Source: Methanobrevibacter sp. TMH8
GTDB taxonomy: Archaea > Methanobacteriota > Methanobacteria > Methanobacteriales > Methanobacteriaceae
Length of the DNA: 64,000 bases
Assembly: GCF_020148105.1 (NCBI RefSeq)
Contig: NZ_JAHLZE010000007.1
Location: 1 to 64,000 of the forward strand
Direction of reading: 5' to 3'
Shown: piece after piece, positions 8,097-15,918 of the stretch
Layout: every line of letters begins with the position of its first letter
Numbering within the stretch: the first letter of the stretch is position 1
Notes under the pieces: generated by a model
What the model saw: only the letters and a program-made list of their open reading frames with translations
Database searches by the model: none
Told to the model about the DNA's origin: nothing
Position numbers and translations under genes: made by a program

Positions 8097-9638
8097 ATGG
8101 CAAAAAATGAAAAAGATTCAGAAGATTATATAGTTGAATTAGACAAAAACACATGTCCTACACGTGAACAACGTGCAAATGGAACTAATGTGTATTTTGG
8201 AAAAGCTAGTGAACTTCTTGAAGATGCAAAGAAAGGGAATTTGAAATGTACTGAAAGAGGATTTCAACAATCTGGAGGATGTATTTTAAATTTTTACCTT
8301 TCTGTGAGAGTTTCAACTATAAGAGATGCAGCTATAATATTCAATGGACCAGTAGGTTGTTCTCATGCTGCATTAAGTTATAAAGAGTTATATGGAGCTA
8401 TCCCAGAATCTTTAGGAAAACCAACTAATTATAATTTAAATTGGCTTACAACAAATCTTGGTGAAGATGATGTTGTTTTTGGAGCTAAAGAAAAACTAAT
8501 TGAAGCTATTAAAGAAGCTGAAGAAAGATATGAGCCAAAAGCTATCTTTATCTTAACAACTTGTGTTACAGGAATCATTGGAGAAGATATAGAATCAGCT
8601 GTAAACGAAATACAACCAGAAATAAAAGCAACAATAGTTCCAGTACATTGTGAAGGAGTAAGATCTAAAATAATGCAAACTGGATATGATGCATTTTGGC
8701 ATGGAGTATTAAAATATCTAGTTAAAAAACCTAAAAAGAAACAAAAAGATTTGGTCAATATAGCTAGTATGTTATCATATGCATGGCAAGACAGAATTGA
8801 AATTGAAAGACTACTTGGAAAATTAGGTCTTAGAGTAAATTTTATTCCAGAATTTGCAAGTGTTGAAGACTTTGAACAATTAGCTGAAGCAGCTGTTACA
8901 GCACCAATTTGTCCAACATATACTGATTATCTTTCAAGAGGACTTCATCAATATCATGATGTTCCATTCTTTATGTATCCATCTCCGATTGGTATACAAA
9001 ATACTGATGAATGGCTTAGAGAAATAGCTAAATACACAGGAAAAGAAAAAGAAGTGGAAGAGCTTATAGCTGAAGAACATAAAAAATGGGTACCTAAACT
9101 AAAAGAAATCAGAGATAAATTCAAAGAAATAGAAATTGAAAGAGATGGTAAAAAGATCGACGTTTTAGGATCACTTGGACAAGGAAGACTTGTTACTCAG
9201 CTACCTTTCTTTGATGAATTAGGAATTAAATCATCTTCAGCAATGGCTCAAGATTTTGATAATATTTTAGTAGATGAATTAGAAGAAGTTATTGATAAAG
9301 TTGGAGACTTTAATGTAATGGTAAATACATTCCAAGCTGCAGAACAACTTCACATTACTGAACAAACTAAACCTGATATGGCTTTAACTTGTCCTTTCCA
9401 AGGAGGAGCTTGGAAACGTGAAGGATCTGTTTCAAGATTACATTCATTAAGAGGAGATCCAAGAAAATGGAGTACTCAAGCAGGATATGCTGGTGCAATT
9501 GCATATGGAAACTTCTTACTTCAAGCACTTAAAAATGAATCTCTCCAAAGACTTTCAAAAGAAAATACAGGAGTAGGTGTGAAACAATGGTATTTAGACC
9601 AACCAGATCCATTATATTTTGCTGAAAAAGGGAAATAA
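8097..9638 (+). CDS. NifD-like catalytic subunit
   Basis: The 513-residue protein aligns with nitrogenase alpha. Cys62, Cys88 (in GPVGCSH) and Cys156 (in TTCVTGIIGEDIE) match the P-cluster ligands. Cys272 (APICPTYTDYL) and His449 (RLHSLRGD) match the cofactor ligands Cys275 and His442 of Azotobacter NifD. From Cys62 to Cys88 the alignment needs no gap. In the block after HCEG (184-187), however, the positions of Gln191 and His195, key for N2 reduction, are Met193 and Tyr197. So it probably binds a large Fe-S cofactor but reduces something other than N2. A reductase for organosulfur compounds, as known for the methylthio-alkane reductase branch, is one candidate. GAGGT precedes the ATG, and that leader (GAATAATATTTGAGG) is duplicated. 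Operon with nifH-like and nifK-like. Alignment was done by eye. Confidence 0.85.
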   Translation: MAKNEKDSEDYIVELDKNTCPTREQRANGTNVYFGKASELLEDAKKGNLKCTERGFQQSGGCILNFYLSVRVSTIRDAAIIFNGPVGCSHAALSYKELYGAIPESLGKPTNYNLNWLTTNLGEDDVVFGAKEKLIEAIKEAEERYEPKAIFILTTCVTGIIGEDIESAVNEIQPEIKATIVPVHCEGVRSKIMQTGYDAFWHGVLKYLVKKPKKKQKDLVNIASMLSYAWQDRIEIERLLGKLGLRVNFIPEFASVEDFEQLAEAAVTAPICPTYTDYLSRGLHQYHDVPFFMYPSPIGIQNTDEWLREIAKYTGKEKEVEELIAEEHKKWVPKLKEIRDKFKEIEIERDGKKIDVLGSLGQGRLVTQLPFFDELGIKSSSAMAQDFDNILVDELEEVIDKVGDFNVMVNTFQAAEQLHITEQTKPDMALTCPFQGGAWKREGSVSRLHSLRGDPRKWSTQAGYAGAIAYGNFLLQALKNESLQRLSKENTGVGVKQWYLDQPDPLYFAEKGK

Positions 9639-9720
9639 TATGAAATAATAGGAAATAAACGGGAAAATGAAAAATATTGAAAATAAAACAAATTATTAAT
9701 TAAAATTAGGAGAGGAAAAA

Positions 9721-11064
9721 TTGAGCAATAAAGCTGAAAATAAAGTTGATGAATCAAGTTCACCTAGAATTGTAGAAGCTCCAAGATATGGTTGTACATT
9801 ATCTGGAGCTTATGAAGCAGCAGTTGGATTGAATGAAGGAGTTCCAATTCTTCATTCAGGATCAGGTTGTGGTATGAGTCAACTATTTGGTGCTAATTAT
9901 GGAGGAGGGCAAAACGCTCCTGGAGATTATGGAGGATCTTCAACTCCATGTTCATGTTTAGTTGAAGAACATGTAATCTTTGGAGGAGAAGACAAATTAA
10001 GAAAATTAATTGATTCTACTATTAAAATTTCAACAGGTGAATTTTTTACTGTTATCTCAGGATGTGTACCATCACTTATTGGAGATGATGTTGATGCAAT
10101 AGTTAATGAATTTCGAGATAAAGCTCCAATTATCCATGTGAATGCACCTGGATTTAAAGGAAATTCATTTGAAGGTTATGAGTTGTTTTTTGAAGCACTT
10201 ATAGACCAATATCTGACTCCTGCAAAAAGAAAAAGAAAGACACTCGTGAATATATTAGGTGTTGTTCCATATCAGCATATATTTTGGAAAGGAGAACTTA
10301 AAGCTATAAAAGATTTGCTTGCAAAGTTTAATATTGAAGCTAATGTATTATTTGGAGAATTTAATACAGTTGAAAATATAGAAAAGATACCAGCTGCTGC
10401 ATATAATATTGTTTTATCTCCATGGGTAGGACATAGAGCAGCTAAAAAGCTTGAAGAAAAATTTGGAACACCATATATTAGCTTTCCAGGTTCACCTACA
10501 GGACCTATACAAACAACAAAATTCTTATATAAATTAGCCGAAATACTTCCAATCAATAAACAAAAACTCAAAAAATTTACTGAATCTGAAAATCGTAGAG
10601 TATATCGTATGGTTGAATATGCAGGGGATATTCTACAGTTTGATGTTCCTAATGTATACTTTGGAGTTGTTGCTGATTCTAATACTGCTTTAAGTATCAC
10701 AAGATATCTGACTGATGAAGTTGGTCAACTTCCAGATATTGTTATAATTACTGATAATCCTCCTGAAGAATACAGGGAAAGTATAGTTAATGAAATAACA
10801 AGTTCTGAAGAAATTCAATTTACTCCAGACATTATTTTTGAAATCGATTCATTTAAAATAACTAAACTATTAAAAGATAGACCGTTTTTAAACCTCTATG
10901 CTAGCTCGCTCGAATCAGTTATTACAGGTGAATTAGAAACTACACATGTAACTGTTTCTTTCCCTTCATTTAATAGAAATGTTTTAGGAAGTAATTATGT
11001 TGGTTATGATGGTGGTTTGAACCTAATTGAAGATCTTTTTTATGATAAAGCAGGTCCTTTATAA
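9721..11064 (+). CDS. NifK-like subunit
   Basis: The 447-residue partner of the NifD-like protein has three cysteines placed like the P-cluster ligands of nitrogenase beta: Cys25 (RYGCTLSG), Cys50 (SGSGCGMSQ) and Cys115 (SGCVPSLIGDD). It should form the heterotetramer with the NifD-like subunit and hold half of the P-cluster. It is shorter at the N-terminus than canonical NifK, as in many nitrogenase-like enzymes. TTG start with AGGAGAGG close ahead; 82 bases after nifD-like, so one operon. After it comes a separate promoter and operator for the transporter genes. Confidence 0.85.
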   Translation: MSNKAENKVDESSSPRIVEAPRYGCTLSGAYEAAVGLNEGVPILHSGSGCGMSQLFGANYGGGQNAPGDYGGSSTPCSCLVEEHVIFGGEDKLRKLIDSTIKISTGEFFTVISGCVPSLIGDDVDAIVNEFRDKAPIIHVNAPGFKGNSFEGYELFFEALIDQYLTPAKRKRKTLVNILGVVPYQHIFWKGELKAIKDLLAKFNIEANVLFGEFNTVENIEKIPAAAYNIVLSPWVGHRAAKKLEEKFGTPYISFPGSPTGPIQTTKFLYKLAEILPINKQKLKKFTESENRRVYRMVEYAGDILQFDVPNVYFGVVADSNTALSITRYLTDEVGQLPDIVIITDNPPEEYRESIVNEITSSEEIQFTPDIIFEIDSFKITKLLKDRPFLNLYASSLESVITGELETTHVTVSFPSFNRNVLGSNYVGYDGGLNLIEDLFYDKAGPL

Positions 11065-11191
11065 CTATTTTTTATATTTTATAATATTTTAAACATTTAT
11101 AAAATAAATAGTTTAATTTATTATATTATTTTTAATAATTTAGACTAATCTTTTGTATTTTAATATTAAAAGAAATGAAATAAAAAATATT

Positions 11192-11205
11192 ATAACAATT
11201 GTTAT
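11192..11205. promoter_or_regulatory. palindromic operator, site 4, transporter promoter
   Basis: Perfect ATAACAATTGTTAT, immediately after an AAAAAATATTATA promoter-like run. It ties the transporter genes to the same control as the nitrogenase-like genes. Confidence 0.75.
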
Positions 11206-11260
11206 ATCAAGAATAAAAAATAGAAAAAAATAGGAAAAATAAGAAAAAATAGGAAAAAAA

Positions 11261-12280
11261 TTGAATATTAAAATAAATTTAAAGGAGGGTGAAAAAATAA
11301 GTGAAACAAATACAGATAAAAAAGGTATAATATGGTATGAACAACCAAATAAATCAGTTAAAATAAGTATCAAAAATGTTAAAAAGATTTTTAAAAGTAA
11401 AAATAAATCAAAAGAAGATTTGATAGCATTAGATGGAATAGATCTGGATATTAATAATGGTGAATTTTTAGTTATTTTAGGCCCAAGTGGCTGTGGAAAA
11501 TCAACATTACTTGATATTATAGGAGGACTTTCAACACCAGATTCTGGTGAAGTCAAAATTGATGAAAATATTGTTGAAGGACCAGGATTAGACAGAGGAA
11601 TTGTATTTCAACAATATGCTCTTTTACCATGGAGAAATGCACTAAAAAATGTAACTTTTCCTTTAGAAGCAACTGTTGATAAAAAAGAAAGAGAAAAAAT
11701 TGGTAAAAAATATTTATCTCTTGTAGGATTATCTGGATTTGAAGATAGATATCCAAATGAATTAAGTGGAGGAATGAAACAGAGAGTAGCTATAGCAAGA
11801 GCATTAGCTATTGATCCTGAAATATTATTAATGGATGAACCATTTGCAGCAGTAGATGCTCAAACTAGATCTATATTACAGGAAGATTTACTAAAAATTA
11901 CAACGAAAACTGAAAAAAGTGAAAAAGCTGAAAAAACAGTTGTTTTCATTACACACAGTATTGATGAAGCAATATTTTTAGCTGATAAAGTAGTAATAAT
12001 GACAGCAAGACCTGGTACGATAAAAGAAATAGTAAATATTCCATTTTCAAGAAAACATAGATTTAAAACAGATTTCAAAAGTAGTTCTGATTTCTCTAGT
12101 TTAAGACATAAAATATGGGAACTTTTAAAAGAAGAAGTAATAAAATCTCAAGAAACTGAAGAAATTAAGGAAAATGATGAGGATAATGGAAACAATAATG
12201 ATAATAATAAGAACAAAAATGAGAATGAGAATGAAAATGGAAAATTTGAAGAAATTATAGATAAAGGAGTAGGGATTTAA
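11261..12280 (+). CDS. ABC transporter ATPase, sulfonate/taurine/nitrate type
   Basis: The protein is an SsuB/TauB-like ATPase: Walker A GPSGCGKST, Q-loop VFQQYALLPW, signature LSGGMKQR, Walker B ILLMDEPFAAVD, and a switch His in FITHSIDEA. It powers import with the adjoining permease. It has an N-terminal extension of some 30 residues and an unusual Asn/Glu-rich tail of about 60 residues after the ATPase. The frame opens at TTG 11261 with a poor ribosome site. A strong GGAGG (11284-11288) lies 8 bases before ATA 11297, in frame, and no ATG, GTG or TTG is near, so ATA may be the real start. The permease follows at once. Confidence 0.88.
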   Translation: MNIKINLKEGEKISETNTDKKGIIWYEQPNKSVKISIKNVKKIFKSKNKSKEDLIALDGIDLDINNGEFLVILGPSGCGKSTLLDIIGGLSTPDSGEVKIDENIVEGPGLDRGIVFQQYALLPWRNALKNVTFPLEATVDKKEREKIGKKYLSLVGLSGFEDRYPNELSGGMKQRVAIARALAIDPEILLMDEPFAAVDAQTRSILQEDLLKITTKTEKSEKAEKTVVFITHSIDEAIFLADKVVIMTARPGTIKEIVNIPFSRKHRFKTDFKSSSDFSSLRHKIWELLKEEVIKSQETEEIKENDEDNGNNNDNNKNKNENENENGKFEEIIDKGVGI

Positions 12281-12286
12281 ATTAAC

Positions 12287-13072
12287 TTGTCAAAAACTTC
12301 ACCAATTTCCATTATCAAATCTCTGCTTCATAATTATATTGCAATTATAATTTTCTTATTAGCATGGCAGATCCTTCCAACACTTGGCATTGTAAATCAA
12401 ATATTTATTCCAACTCCAACTACAATTCTTGCTGAAATGTGGACTTTATGTCTAGATGGAACATTACAATATAATACTTTAGTAAGTTTATGGAGAGTAT
12501 TTGCAGGTTTTGGAATAGCTATTTTAGTTGCATTGCCTCTTGGCTTTTTATTAGGAGGTTTTTTTAAAAACTTTGAAAAAGCTGTTAATCCACTTTTGCA
12601 ACTTTTATCTCAGGCAAACCCTTTTACATTGTTTCCTATATTTATTGTATTTTTAGGAATAGGTGAACTTTCAAAGATATCTATTATATATTGGGTATCT
12701 CAATGGCCAATAATGCTTAATACAATAACAGGTATTTCAAATGTTGATCCAGTTTTAGTAAAAATGGCAAAATCATCTGGTCTTGGAAAAGTAGCTATAT
12801 TTACAAAAGTATTAATTCCAGCTTCTCTACCAACAGTTTTTACAGGAATTCGTATGGGAGCAGTATTTGCATTTTTCATGCTTATTGGTGCAGAAATGTT
12901 AGGTTCAACATCTGGTTTAGGACATATGATCATGCAGGCTCAAATGGTCATGCAGATTCCTAAAATGTGGGCAGGAATTGTGACTGTTGCAATACTTGGA
13001 TACATTGTAAATTATGTATTAATGTATTTAGAAAAAAGAGTTTCCACATGGAAACTAGAGACTGAAGCTTAA
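12287..13072 (+). CDS. ABC transporter permease, SsuC/TauC type
   Basis: The 261-residue integral membrane protein has about six hydrophobic segments and the ABC permease coupling loop (MAKSSGLGKVAIFTKVLIPA, then SLPTVFTGIRMG), which docks on the ATPase. It belongs to the sulfonate/taurine/nitrate permease family. The start given is TTG 12287. ATT 12281 is in frame two codons earlier and better spaced from AGGGA (12271-12275), so it is an alternative. Only six bases separate it from the ATPase gene, hence co-translation is likely. A paralog occurs at 14951. Confidence 0.88.
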   Translation: MSKTSPISIIKSLLHNYIAIIIFLLAWQILPTLGIVNQIFIPTPTTILAEMWTLCLDGTLQYNTLVSLWRVFAGFGIAILVALPLGFLLGGFFKNFEKAVNPLLQLLSQANPFTLFPIFIVFLGIGELSKISIIYWVSQWPIMLNTITGISNVDPVLVKMAKSSGLGKVAIFTKVLIPASLPTVFTGIRMGAVFAFFMLIGAEMLGSTSGLGHMIMQAQMVMQIPKMWAGIVTVAILGYIVNYVLMYLEKRVSTWKLETEA

Positions 13073-13590
13073 ATATAACTATTTCAAGTTTAATAATTCA
13101 GATTGAATAAGTTTAACAGGTTTAATAAGTTTAATATAGCTTTAATATAGCTTTAATAAGTTTGATATAATTTAATAATTTTAATATAACTTTAATAAAA
13201 TATTAAAAAATCTTTAAAAAAGAGATATATTAATTTAATATTTTACTTTAAACATTATGAGGTGATGTAATGATGTATTGAGAAAAGATACTTAAAAAAA
13301 ATAAACTTATGGAAGTTTTAAAAAGTAATAGACAGGAAATAATATCCTGCCTATTTTTCGCGCATATCCAATAAATTGAATATACATAAAATAGTAAGAT
13401 TGATCTCTTATTTAAAGATTAATAATTTTATGATTATAATTTTATAATTTTATTAATTTATTAATTTATTAATTGTATCAATTTTATCTATAAAATAATA
13501 ATGAAAATTAGAAATCTAAAAAATTTAAATTAAAATAAAACTCATTGAAGATTTATTTAAAATTTATTTAAAAAATTCGGAGAAAACAAA
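13073..13590. other. gap between permease and binding protein
   Basis: About 500 bases hold a broken small reading frame with a strong ribosome site (13270-13374), a short hairpin CAGGA/TCCTG at 13333-13349 inside it, and otherwise AT-rich repeats of TTTAATATAGC. No separate operator copy was seen here. Confidence 0.5.
13270..13374 (+). pseudogene. small reading frame interrupted by in-frame TGA
   Basis: GAGGTGAT (13258-13265) is followed by ATG ATG TAT and then TGA at 13279-13281. The same frame stays open for 30 more codons, reading EKILKKNKLMEVLKSNRQ and then EIISCLFFAHIQ, up to TAA. A short gene broken by a stop is the simplest reading. Translation could also begin at ATG 13309 (21 residues). 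I know of no family for it. Its place inside the transporter operon suggests the lost piece belonged to this system. Confidence 0.35.
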
Positions 13591-14652
13591 ATGGTAAATA
13601 AAAAATTAGGAATTATAGCTATAGCTGTTGTAGTTATTATTGCAGTTTTAGCTGCCGTGGTACTTTTACCACAAACTACTGAAGCAGGGAGTATAAACGG
13701 AGCAATAACAAAAGATTGTTCAGGTACTCCTTGGTTTGTAGGAAATGAAAAAGGATTCTTTAAAAAAAATAATGTAACTGTAGTTGATAAAGGAGATATC
13801 CCATATGCTCAACAACCTGCAGCACTTTCAAGTGGAGAGCTAAATGTGTATGATGGACATCCAAATGCATTGATAAATTTACTAAAAAGTGGAGTTAAAG
13901 TCAAAGCTGTTGCAGTAACTGGTGCAGAACCAATTAACGGTTCTATTGAAGAAGAACATATGCATTGGCTAGTTAAGGACGATAGTCCTTTAAAAAGTGC
14001 TGAAGATTTACAAAAATTTGTAAAAGATAATGGTCGTAAAGTCAAAATTGGAGTATTAGCTACTGGTGTCTGTGCTGATCTTGAAACTAATGCATGGTTA
14101 AGAAAAAATAATATAACCCCAAATGATACTGTAGAGTACGTAACTCTTCCTGATAATCAACAAGAACAAGCTTTATTACAAGGAGATATAGATGTTGCTA
14201 CATTACACCCACCATTCTATGCAAAAGCAGAAAAAGATAGTAATGATACTAATGATTCAAGTAAAAAATTAAGAATTCTTACTACATCTACTGAAGCATT
14301 TGGTCCTGCTGCAGGATTATCATTTGCTGTAGTTGATGAAAAATTCATAAAAGAACATCCAGATGTTGTTAAAAACTTTATAAAAGCATTTAAAGAATCA
14401 AACCAATGGTCTAATGAAAACCGTCAAGAAGCAGGAGAAATAACCTCTAAAAACATTGATTTACCATATACAGCTAATGTTCATTGGTACAGCCCATCAG
14501 GTAAATTTGATGCAGAAGTAGATGGATACATCCAAGAGTGGATTGATGCAATGGTTGCAGATGGATTGATAAAAGAAGGAGAGTATGAACCAAAAGATCT
14601 TTACACAACTGAATTTAAAGATGCATGGGACGTTAATTTACCTAATCAATAA
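13591..14652 (+). CDS. ABC transporter substrate-binding protein, SsuA/TauA/NMT1-like
   Basis: The 353-residue protein has an N-terminal hydrophobic anchor (about residues 5-27) with no lipobox Cys, so it is probably held by an uncleaved or cleaved signal segment outside the membrane. The mature part has the two-lobed NMT1/SsuA-like fold features: TPWFVGNEKGFFKKNN, the GELNVYDGHPNAL and LLQGDIDVATLHPPF blocks, and FAVVDEKFIKEHPDVV. The family binds sulfonates, taurine, nitrate, bicarbonate or pyrimidine precursors, and the ligand here cannot be deduced. Its operon with an ATPase and permease and its closeness to the nitrogenase-like genes suggest it brings in their substrate. Confidence 0.85.
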   Translation: MVNKKLGIIAIAVVVIIAVLAAVVLLPQTTEAGSINGAITKDCSGTPWFVGNEKGFFKKNNVTVVDKGDIPYAQQPAALSSGELNVYDGHPNALINLLKSGVKVKAVAVTGAEPINGSIEEEHMHWLVKDDSPLKSAEDLQKFVKDNGRKVKIGVLATGVCADLETNAWLRKNNITPNDTVEYVTLPDNQQEQALLQGDIDVATLHPPFYAKAEKDSNDTNDSSKKLRILTTSTEAFGPAAGLSFAVVDEKFIKEHPDVVKNFIKAFKESNQWSNENRQEAGEITSKNIDLPYTANVHWYSPSGKFDAEVDGYIQEWIDAMVADGLIKEGEYEPKDLYTTEFKDAWDVNLPNQ

Positions 14653-14688
14653 TTAAAATTTTAAATTTTCTTTTTTTTAAAATTTTTA

Positions 14689-14702
14689 ATAACAATTGTT
14701 AT
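14689..14702. promoter_or_regulatory. palindromic operator, site 5, second permease promoter
   Basis: Perfect ATAACAATTGTTAT, 57 bases before the start of a decayed NifD-like fragment and about 250 before the second permease. The operator survives although the nifD copy behind it has decayed. Confidence 0.7.
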
Positions 14703-14758
14703 ATTTATTTTAATAGAATAAAATGAAAATTATAATAATTATATTATAACGGTAAAAA

Positions 14759-14915
14759 ATGCCAAATAAAAAAAATATCAGTGATCTCAGTAGAAAACAT
14801 CTCCAACAAGGAACAGAGAGCTAATAGTATAAATTTATTCTTTGGAAAAGCATCTGAACTTTTAAAAGTATCAAAAGAGGGTGATTTAATTTTAGAATTA
14901 ATTTATCAAAAATAA
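14759..14915 (+). pseudogene. NifD-like 5' fragment, decayed second copy
   Basis: ATG 14759 begins MPNKKNISDLS, comparable to MAKNEKDSED of the intact NifD-like protein. In the next frame from 14781 the sequence reads VENISNKEQRANSINLFFGK and ASELLKVSKEGDL, clearly matching TREQRANGTNVYFGKASELL of the gene at 8097. It ends at TAA 14913-14915, before any P-cluster Cys. So this is the first 50 or so codons of a second nifD-like gene, with a frameshift near 14785 and the rest deleted. It points to a former second operon (operator, nifD-like, permease) made by duplication or acquired separately. Confidence 0.8.
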
Positions 14916-14950
14916 AACAAAACAAAATAAACTAATTAAAGAGGATTATA

Positions 14951-15808
14951 ATGGAGAAGAATAGTAAAAATCAATTCATTAAATCCAAAATATCTAATAG
15001 TAAAATATTTAATAATAAGCTATTTAATAATAAAATATTCAACTTAATTAAGTCTTATTTTATTAAATATATAGCTATTATTATTTTTATAATAGTTTGG
15101 CAATTTCTTTCTATTACTGGGTTTTTTGATGAGAATTTTGTATCTTCATTTACAACTACTGCTTATACTATGCTATATTTAATTTTTAATGGAATTATTA
15201 TTGAAGATGCCCTTTATACTTTTTTAAGAATAACAATTGGTGTTTTTTTAGCTATTTTAGTTGCAATTCCATTAGGATTTTTAGTCGCTGGATTTTATAA
15301 AAAATTAGAAATATCAATTAATCCATTATTTAGATTTTTAGAACAATTAAATCCTTTTGGATTTTTCCATTTTATTATCCTGTTAACATTATTAAATGAA
15401 CTTTCAATAGTTTTAGTGATATTTTGGGCAGCATTATGGCCATTACTAAATAATACAGTATCAGGAGCAAGAAATATTAAAGAAGAATATATAAAAATAG
15501 CGAAAGCATCAAATTTTGATAATTTTGATATATTTTGGAAAGTACAGCTAAGAGCTTCTTTAGCTAATATTTTTACAGGACTTCGTTTAAGTGTGATATT
15601 TGCATTTTTAGCTGTATTTGGTGTTGAAATGATGGGTATGACAACTGGAAAAGGATTAGGATATTTTATTATGACTTCTCAAATGGCAGGTAATGTTCCT
15701 TACATTTGGGCAGGTGTTGTTACTGTAACATTGCTTTCAGTATTTATTATTAAAATTATCAATCAAATTGAAAAATATTTTGTAAAAGAAAAAATAAGAG
15801 CATTTTAA
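14951..15808 (+). CDS. ABC transporter permease, second SsuC/TauC-type copy
   Basis: The 285-residue membrane protein is a diverged paralog of the permease at 12287. Shared landmarks are GFLVAGFYKKLEISINPL against GFLLGGFFKNFEKAVNPL, and the coupling loop with IAKASNFDNFDIFWKVQLRA. It has a longer, basic, Asn-rich N-terminus (about 35 residues). No ATPase or binding protein of its own lies beside it, so it may share the ATPase at 11.3 kb and give a mixed or alternative channel. GAGG precedes the ATG by 7 bases. It follows a decayed nifD copy and an intact operator, so it was probably part of a duplicated operon. Confidence 0.85.
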   Translation: MEKNSKNQFIKSKISNSKIFNNKLFNNKIFNLIKSYFIKYIAIIIFIIVWQFLSITGFFDENFVSSFTTTAYTMLYLIFNGIIIEDALYTFLRITIGVFLAILVAIPLGFLVAGFYKKLEISINPLFRFLEQLNPFGFFHFIILLTLLNELSIVLVIFWAALWPLLNNTVSGARNIKEEYIKIAKASNFDNFDIFWKVQLRASLANIFTGLRLSVIFAFLAVFGVEMMGMTTGKGLGYFIMTSQMAGNVPYIWAGVVTVTLLSVFIIKIINQIEKYFVKEKIRAF

Positions 15809-15918
15809 TTTATAAAAAAAATTTTATTTAAACTATATTCAGTAAACAAAATGCCATTAAACTAAAAATAATTTAATAAAATGACAAAAATTGAAAAAAA
15901 CAAAAGAGGGAAAAGAAT

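Noticed and set aside
7097-9638. CfbC/CfbD of coenzyme F430 synthesis
   Set aside because: Cfb uses a single short NifD-like protein. Here separate full NifD- and NifK-like subunits of 513 and 447 residues with P-cluster cysteines occur beside a transporter.
10272-10700. Minus-strand frame inside nifK-like
   Set aside because: Shadow of the opposite strand, with no ribosome site and no family.
7097-11064. Canonical nitrogenase operon for N2 fixation
   Set aside because: No nifI1/nifI2, nifE, nifN or nifB follows, and the NifD-like Gln191/His195 positions read Met/Tyr. NifH-like motifs alone do not establish N2 reduction.
13333-13349. NrpR nitrogen-control operator (GGAA-spacer-TTCC)
   Set aside because: The CAGGA/TCCTG arms with a 7-base gap do not match known NrpR spacing, and the site lies inside a broken frame, not at a promoter.
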